Source: Ahrensia sp.
GTDB taxonomy: Bacteria > Pseudomonadota > Alphaproteobacteria > Rhizobiales > Rhizobiaceae
Direction of reading: 5' to 3'
Length of the DNA stretch: 11,593 nucleotides
Assembly (NCBI GenBank): GCA_003233475.1
Contig: QILU01000028.1
Location: 1-11,593 of the forward strand
Positions 6,856 through 11,593 of this stretch are shown in pieces. Position numbers and translations under genes: made by a program. How positions within the stretch are numbered: the stretch's first letter is position 1; each line of letters begins with the position of its first letter. The notes under the pieces are model-generated. The model ran no database searches and had not been told where the DNA came from. It saw only the letters and a program-made list of their open reading frames with translations.

Positions 6856-9800
6856 ATGGCAGAAAACAATTCATCAGGCACTGAAGAAATACCCCCAATC
6901 CCGGTTGATGAGGATAATCTTGAGGGTGTTGAAGCGATCGGGCTGAAAGGCCAGCTTATTCCCAATCAGATGGATGAAATTGGAGCGGAAATCAGCTTCG
7001 ATATTGGCTCTTTCCTGACCGATAATATGATGCAGGATGAGTTCTCTCTCGCTTTGGGGGGTATGCCGTCAGGTCTGGAGTATAATTCTGCCCGAATGCG
7101 GGTGGAGGGCACAATTGCAGACGATGCGACCACCGGCCAGCCTCATACTGTGACCATGGTTATACTCACCAAAAGCGGTGAGAAAATTTCCAGTAGTTTT
7201 TCCTGGACAGTCAGGGATGCCAAGACAATTGAGCGGAGCGGGAATAGCAATCAGGTTGTTCCGCTATTGAACAACAATGATGATGCATCATCTGCAGCCG
7301 TGTTGTTTTCCGTTGCTGCCAATGTGGCGCTTGTGGCGCGTGGGAATGCACTGGCGAGAAATGAAGCCGGGGGCAATGGCGATGGAAAGCCGGGGGTGAA
7401 TTCCGCCAATGCAATTAAAACGGCTGCCCTGACAGGTTCCGATGAGGCCGCATTGCTGAGGGGTGGAGAAGACGAAGCGCTTATTGATCTGGATCTGGGG
7501 TCAACTCCAAACGCTCCTAAAAGCGACGATGATGGAAACGTGGAGCCATCTGAGCTTTCCAGACCTGACTTGCCGCTGCGCCAGGGCAGCGGAAATGAAA
7601 CTGTAACTGGAGTTCAGGTTAAATCCCTTACCAGTGCGGATCTGGATTCGAATGACGATGGTTCGTCATCGACCGGTGGCGTCTCATCGCAATCTAACAG
7701 CGCGCCTTTCGCCGGACGGCCAATAAATGTTACCGCTTTGGAAGAGACATTGCGCAGTAATATTGACGTGCTTTCTTTTGCGTTTGATGTTGATCAGGAT
7801 GATTTGAGTGTGATTGAGGCCACGGCTCTTAATGGCACGGTTGTGATCCAATCGGATGGAAGTCTGGATTACACCCCGAATGATTCCTTTAACGGTGTTG
7901 ATGTTATTTCTTATACCATCAGCGATGGCAGGGGTGGGACGGATAGTTCAACCCTCGATGTATCGGTGCTCCCCGTTAATGATGATCCGGTAACCGGTAA
8001 CCCTGGATTGCTGGTAGGCGATGAAGATTTGGTTTTGAGCGGTATTGATATTTTAAGCTTTGCCAGCGATGTGGATGGGGATAGCGTTTCTGTTCAGGCT
8101 GGTTCGGTTAGTGCGTTGAACGGGTCTGTAATCGTAAATGTCGACGGCAGTCTGGACTATACGCCGAACGCGGATTTTTTTGGGTCTGATACGATTAGTT
8201 ATACGGTTGATGACGGAAATGGGGGCAGTGCCACCGGGTCGATCGGGATAACGGTAAATTCGGTCAATGATGTTCCGATAGCAGGCTCCCCCGCCGCGCA
8301 ATTTACCAGTGAGGATGGCGCGCTTTTCAATATTTCGGTGCTGTCTTTTGCCTCTGATGTGGATGGTGATAGTTTGAGCATTGTTCCGGGTTCTGTTTCT
8401 GCTTTGAACGGGACGGTGGCAATCAATGGTGACGGCACGCTGAATTATACCCCGAACGGGAATTACTTTGGTGCCGACACGATCAGCTATACGGTTGGTG
8501 ACGGCAATGGGGGAACGGCTATCGGTTCACTTGCTGTGACGGTTGCTCCGGTGAACGATGCGCCAACAACAACTGCACCACCGGCCCAGTCTACCAATGA
8601 GGATACGGTTCTAAACAATATTGATGTTCTCTCTTCGGCGTCAGATGTGGATGGTGATAGCTTGAGCATTGTTCCGGGCTCAGTTTCTGCTTTGAATGGA
8701 TCGGTGACAATTAATGGTGATGGCTCGCTGAATTATACCCCAAACGGGAATTATAATGGCGCTGACACGATCAGTTACACGGTTGGTGATGGCAATGGGG
8801 GAACCATTTTCGGATCGCTTGCTGTGACGGTTGCGCCGGTGAACGATGCGCCAGTAACATCTGTGCCGCCAGCCCAATCGACCAGTGAAGATACGGCCTT
8901 AAACAATATTGATGTTCTTTCATCTGCGTCTGATGTGGATGGTGATAGTTTGAGTATTGTTCCCGGTTCTGTATCCGCCCTGAATGGAACGGTGACAATA
9001 AACGGTGATGGAACCCTGAACTATATCCCCAACGGGAGTTATAGCGGGGCTGATACGATCAGTTACACGGTTGGTGATGGCAATGGGGGAACCGTTTCCG
9101 GTTCATTTGCCGTGATGGTTGTTTCGGTGAACGATCCACCTCTTGCCGGAACTCCGCCCACCCAAACCACCAATGAAGACACGGGTATAAGCAATATTGA
9201 TGTTCTCTCATTTGCGTCTGATGCGGATGGTGACCCGTTGAATATAGTTCCCGGTTCCGCTTCAGCCTTGAACGGGACAGTTACAATCAATGGTGACGGC
9301 ACGCTGAACTATACCCCGAACGGGAATTACTTTGGTGCCGATACAATTTCCTACACGGTTAGTGACGGTAACGGGGGAACAGTTGCGGGTTCGGTTGCCG
9401 TTACCGTTAATTCAATAAATGATGCTCCTACCGTGGTTGGCAGCGGAAGTGGTGTTGCCGAAGACGGGGCTCAAATTATCAATGCGCTTTTGCTGGCAAA
9501 TGATGTGGACGGAACGGTTGATCCAACCAGTGTGCAGATTGTTGGCACGGCCAGCGCTGGTGACCCGTTTACGCAAGCGGGTGTTGGAACATGGACCGTT
9601 AATGGTTTGAATGGTGAAATTACCTTTACCCCGGTTGCTGATTACGATGGGGCTGTGGCACCGATTCAGTTTACCGTTTTGGATGATCAGGGCGCGGTGT
9701 CTAACCCCGCTACGATCACGATGGTCATCACACCTGTGAACGATGCTCCGGTGGCAATGGATAATTCGGGGGGCGCTCTCGAAGATATTTTTCTTGAGCA

Positions 9801-11593
9801 AAATGTTCTGGCCAATGATTTTGATATAGATGGCACGCTTGACCCAAACACCGTGAGGATAGTGGGCACGGCCAATGATGGGGATAGTTTAACCGTTGCC
9901 GGGGAGGGTGTGTGGAGCATCAATCCGGTCAATGGTGCAATTCGGTTTATGCCGGAACCCGACTATGACGGAGGGGTAACTCCCATTCAATATACGGTTC
10001 GTGATAATAACGGGCTTGAGTCCAACCCGGCATTCGTGAACCACACAATTACACCTGTAAATGATGCTCCGGTTGCGGGTTCTCCTGCACTGCAATCCAC
10101 CACTGAAGACACGGCGTTGAACAATATTGATGTGCTGTCTTTTGCGTCTGATGTGGATGGGGACGTTTTAAGTATTGCTCCCGGCTCCGCTTCGGCCTTG
10201 AACGGGTCGGTGAGCATTAATGGGGATGGAACGTTGAATTATATACCCAACGCGGGTTATAACGGAGGCGATACAATTAATTATATCGTTGATGATGGCA
10301 ATGGTGGCAGTGTTGCGGGAACGGTGAGTGTTTCTGTGGGGGCAGTGAACGATCCGCCGGTTGCCGGTTCTCCGCCCGCCCAGATCACCAACGAAGATGT
10401 GGGCTTGAATAATATTGATGTGCTTTCATCTGCCTTTGACGTGGATGGTGATACGTTATTCGTTCAGGCAGGGTCGGCCAATGCGTTAAACGGGGTGGTG
10501 ATAATTAATGGTGATGGCACATTAAACTACACGCCCAACGCCGATTACTTTGGTTCCGATACAATCAGTTATACGGTTGATGACGGAAATGGGGGAACAG
10601 CCCCGGGAACGGTCTCAGTAACTGTCAATTCAGTAAATGACGCCCCGGTTGCACAAAATATTTCGAGTATTTTGAATGAGGATACCCCACGGGATTACAA
10701 TGTATTGGGGTCCGGTTTTGATGTGGACGGCACAATTGATCCGGCGAGTGTGCAATTGGTTGGAACGGTCAATCCGGGTGACCCGGTAACGGAAGCAGGG
10801 GTTGGTACATGGACCGTGAACAGCGCAACCGGTGTTATTACCTTTACGCCGGAACCGGACTATGACGGGCTGGTCGTGCCGATCGGATATTTTTTTCGCG
10901 ACAATGACGGGTTGATCAGCAACACCGCAACTATCACTCCGACAATAATTCTGGTGAATGATGATCCGCTGGCCGGTTCCCCGCCTGCCTTGGTGACAAA
11001 CGAAGACATGGCGTTGAACAACATTGATGTGCTTTCATCGGCCTTTGACGTGGACGGAGACACGCTTACGGTTCAGGCAGGTTCCGCGACGGCTTTGAAC
11101 GGGTCGGTAACGATCAATGGTGATGGTACGTTGAACTATATTCCAAACGCTGATTATTTTGGGGCAGACACAATTAACTACGTGATTGATGATGGTAATG
11201 GCGGCACCGCGCCCGGGTCTTTTGCTGTGAGCGTGAACCCGATCAATGATGCGCCGGTTGTTTTCAATTATTCTGGTTCAGCGCCTGAGGATTTTCCTGT
11301 CACTCATTTGGTTATGAGTGTTGCTACCGATGTTGATGGCGTGGTGGATCCCACGACAGTGCAGATCGTTGGTACGGTAAATGAGGGGGATTCATTTACT
11401 GAGGCAGGGGTTGGCACGTGGAGCATAAACAGCGGTACCGGGGATATTACTTTTACACCGGCTGCAGATTATAATGGGCCGGTTACACCGATACAGTATA
11501 CTGTCAGGGATAATGATGGCCTTGTATCTGTCCCAGCGACAGTTTCCCATTCAATCGTGCCTGTAAACGATGCGCCTGTTGCGGGAAATCCTG
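6856..11593 (+). CDS. Giant repetitive surface protein (putative type I-secreted adhesin), 3' end beyond window
   Basis: The frame stays open from ATG 6856 to the window end (1579 complete codons), so only the N-terminal part is seen. It starts MAENNSSGTEEIPP with no Sec signal peptide, which fits type I export by a C-terminal signal outside the window. Residues about 46-121 resemble a He_PIG/cadherin-like Ig domain (GMPSGLEYNSARMRVEGTI, later SFSWTV). A short hydrophobic patch (147-161) and an Asp/Gly/Ser-rich linker run to 280. From residue 281, 13 complete repeats of 94, 96 or 107 residues follow, each starting at the N of an ND[APDV]P-type junction (NSAP in the first). The short class looks like cadherin-like tandem-95 repeats with a DVDGD motif, likely calcium-binding; the long class resembles CshA fibril repeats. 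Position after the transporter genes implies it is their substrate. An adhesive or biofilm role is inferred from family. No clear ribosome site precedes the ATG, so coupling to the TolC gene is likely. Confidence 0.9.
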   Translation, partial: MAENNSSGTEEIPPIPVDEDNLEGVEAIGLKGQLIPNQMDEIGAEISFDIGSFLTDNMMQDEFSLALGGMPSGLEYNSARMRVEGTIADDATTGQPHTVTMVILTKSGEKISSSFSWTVRDAKTIERSGNSNQVVPLLNNNDDASSAAVLFSVAANVALVARGNALARNEAGGNGDGKPGVNSANAIKTAALTGSDEAALLRGGEDEALIDLDLGSTPNAPKSDDDGNVEPSELSRPDLPLRQGSGNETVTGVQVKSLTSADLDSNDDGSSSTGGVSSQSNSAPFAGRPINVTALEETLRSNIDVLSFAFDVDQDDLSVIEATALNGTVVIQSDGSLDYTPNDSFNGVDVISYTISDGRGGTDSSTLDVSVLPVNDDPVTGNPGLLVGDEDLVLSGIDILSFASDVDGDSVSVQAGSVSALNGSVIVNVDGSLDYTPNADFFGSDTISYTVDDGNGGSATGSIGITVNSVNDVPIAGSPAAQFTSEDGALFNISVLSFASDVDGDSLSIVPGSVSALNGTVAINGDGTLNYTPNGNYFGADTISYTVGDGNGGTAIGSLAVTVAPVNDAPTTTAPPAQSTNEDTVLNNIDVLSSASDVDGDSLSIVPGSVSALNGSVTINGDGSLNYTPNGNYNGADTISYTVGDGNGGTIFGSLAVTVAPVNDAPVTSVPPAQSTSEDTALNNIDVLSSASDVDGDSLSIVPGSVSALNGTVTINGDGTLNYIPNGSYSGADTISYTVGDGNGGTVSGSFAVMVVSVNDPPLAGTPPTQTTNEDTGISNIDVLSFASDADGDPLNIVPGSASALNGTVTINGDGTLNYTPNGNYFGADTISYTVSDGNGGTVAGSVAVTVNSINDAPTVVGSGSGVAEDGAQIINALLLANDVDGTVDPTSVQIVGTASAGDPFTQAGVGTWTVNGLNGEITFTPVADYDGAVAPIQFTVLDDQGAVSNPATITMVITPVNDAPVAMDNSGGALEDIFLEQNVLANDFDIDGTLDPNTVRIVGTANDGDSLTVAGEGVWSINPVNGAIRFMPEPDYDGGVTPIQYTVRDNNGLESNPAFVNHTITPVNDAPVAGSPALQSTTEDTALNNIDVLSFASDVDGDVLSIAPGSASALNGSVSINGDGTLNYIPNAGYNGGDTINYIVDDGNGGSVAGTVSVSVGAVNDPPVAGSPPAQITNEDVGLNNIDVLSSAFDVDGDTLFVQAGSANALNGVVIINGDGTLNYTPNADYFGSDTISYTVDDGNGGTAPGTVSVTVNSVNDAPVAQNISSILNEDTPRDYNVLGSGFDVDGTIDPASVQLVGTVNPGDPVTEAGVGTWTVNSATGVITFTPEPDYDGLVVPIGYFFRDNDGLISNTATITPTIILVNDDPLAGSPPALVTNEDMALNNIDVLSSAFDVDGDTLTVQAGSATALNGSVTINGDGTLNYIPNADYFGADTINYVIDDGNGGTAPGSFAVSVNPINDAPVVFNYSGSAPEDFPVTHLVMSVATDVDGVVDPTTVQIVGTVNEGDSFTEAGVGTWSINSGTGDITFTPAADYNGPVTPIQYTVRDNDGLVSVPATVSHSIVPVNDAPVAGNP
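6991..7218 (+). other. N-terminal Ig-like (He_PIG-like) domain of the giant protein
   Basis: Residues about 46-121 read as an Ig/cadherin-like beta domain: ISFDIGSFL, then the hallmark PSGLEYNSARMRVEGTI (compare the 'LPaGLsfn..tg.isGtP' pattern of putative Ig families), then HTVTMVILTKSGEKISSSFSWTV. It is unlike the downstream repeats in length and motif, so it is a separate module. It may act as a head or base of the fibre; that role is inferred. Confidence 0.5.
8266..9417 (+). repeat. Most similar A-type repeat block (units 3 to 6)
   Basis: Four successive 288-bp units share long protein identities. Units 3, 4 and 5 all encode DVDGDSLSIVPGSVSALNG, and TINGDGTLNYTPNGNY-type and ADTISYTV-DGNGGT-type blocks recur. 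At DNA level the copies differ mainly at synonymous third positions: in that 19-codon block, units 3 and 4 differ at five codons and units 3 and 5 at eight, all silent. The close similarity still makes this stretch prone to slippage, unequal crossing-over and short-read misassembly. Confidence 0.85.
9418..10059 (+). repeat. Pair of B-type units resembling CshA fibril repeats
   Basis: Two adjacent 107-residue units (9418-9738, 9739-10059). Shared pattern: EDG or EDI, a long loop LANDxDxDGT, then DP-(S/N)-(T)V-x-IVGTA, an AG-(V/E)-GVW or GTW block, NG-x-I-x-F-x-P, DYDG and PIQ-(F/Y)-TV-x-D. The DPxSV...GxGTWxV...GxITFTP...PIxYTVxDxxG order matches what I know of CshA-type fibril repeats of streptococcal surface fibrils. 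Single units of the same class recur at 10636-10956 and 11245-11565. The family match is from memory of the motif, not a search. Confidence 0.6.

Larger units (their letters stand above)
7696..11593 (+). repeat. Array of 13 complete protein-coding repeat units in two length classes, plus a partial 14th
   Basis: Units are delimited at the Asn of each ND junction (NSAP in the first). A units: 7696-7977 (282 bp), 7978-8265, 8266-8553, 8554-8841, 8842-9129, 9130-9417, 10060-10347, 10348-10635, 10957-11244 (each 288 bp). B units: 9418-9738, 9739-10059, 10636-10956, 11245-11565 (each 321 bp). A 14th unit starts at 11566, and its NDAPVAGNP opening looks A-like. The order is AAAAAABBAABAB(A). Apart from the first unit, all lengths within a class are identical to the base, which indicates strict structural periodicity. 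Confidence 0.93.

Noticed and set aside
7411..7434. TAAL at residues 189-192 of the giant protein as a LapG-type dialanine cleavage site
   Set aside because: The usual motif is TAAG-like within a LapA retention module; the surrounding sequence is not LapA-like, and no LapG or LapD gene is present.
8053..11063. Series of minus-strand open frames with similar translations under the adhesin repeats
   Set aside because: Their mutual similarity simply mirrors the repeated + strand coding units; none has its own start context or domain.
7696..11593. CRISPR-like or non-coding tandem array
   Set aside because: The periodicity is 288/321 bp, lies in a continuous open frame, and varies mainly at silent positions, so it is a protein repeat.

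Overview
The window looks like part of a proteobacterial chromosome, most likely an alphaproteobacterium of middling GC content. The signs are a periplasmic cytochrome c', a diheme cytochrome c of the dehydrogenase-partner type, a PrtD/PrtE-like type I secretion pair without a peptidase domain, and frequent GTG starts. The taxonomic call is an inference from gene families and base composition. All convincing genes are on the + strand.

Region 1 (about 1-1550) holds two periplasmic electron-transfer genes 8 bp apart: a cytochrome c' with a signal peptide and a C-terminal CxxCH, and a membrane-anchored diheme cytochrome c. The anchor of the second gene contains a perfect 39-bp in-frame tandem duplication. 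A possible rho-independent terminator follows it.

Region 2 (about 1550-11593, continuing past the window) is a dedicated type I secretion locus. It runs: inner-membrane ABC permease/ATPase, periplasmic adaptor, TolC-like outer-membrane channel with an unusually long N-terminal region, then a very large repetitive surface protein. The spacings are 4, 136 and 9 bp. The large protein starts at 6856 and is still open at the window end (1579 complete codons visible). It has no Sec signal peptide, an N-terminal Ig-like (He_PIG-like) domain, an acidic Asp/Gly/Ser-rich linker, and then 13 complete repeat units plus the start of a 14th. The arrangement suggests that the three transporter proteins export the giant protein in one step through a C-terminal signal that would lie beyond the window, giving a fibrillar adhesin or biofilm-type surface protein.

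The repeat array is the most distinctive part. It mixes two unit classes of fixed length: A units of 96 residues (288 bp; the first is 94) that resemble cadherin-like 'tandem-95' repeats with a DVDGD acidic motif, and B units of 107 residues (321 bp) that resemble CshA-type fibril repeats. The order is A A A A A A B B A A B A B (A...). Other oddities are a glutamine in place of the expected H-loop histidine in the ABC ATPase, and the TolC and adhesin reading frames being the same frame, separated by one TAA and three sense codons with no clear Shine-Dalgarno sequence. I see no RNA genes, insertion sequences, CRISPR arrays or phage genes. The components belong to known families; the possibly undescribed aspects are the combination and the architecture.
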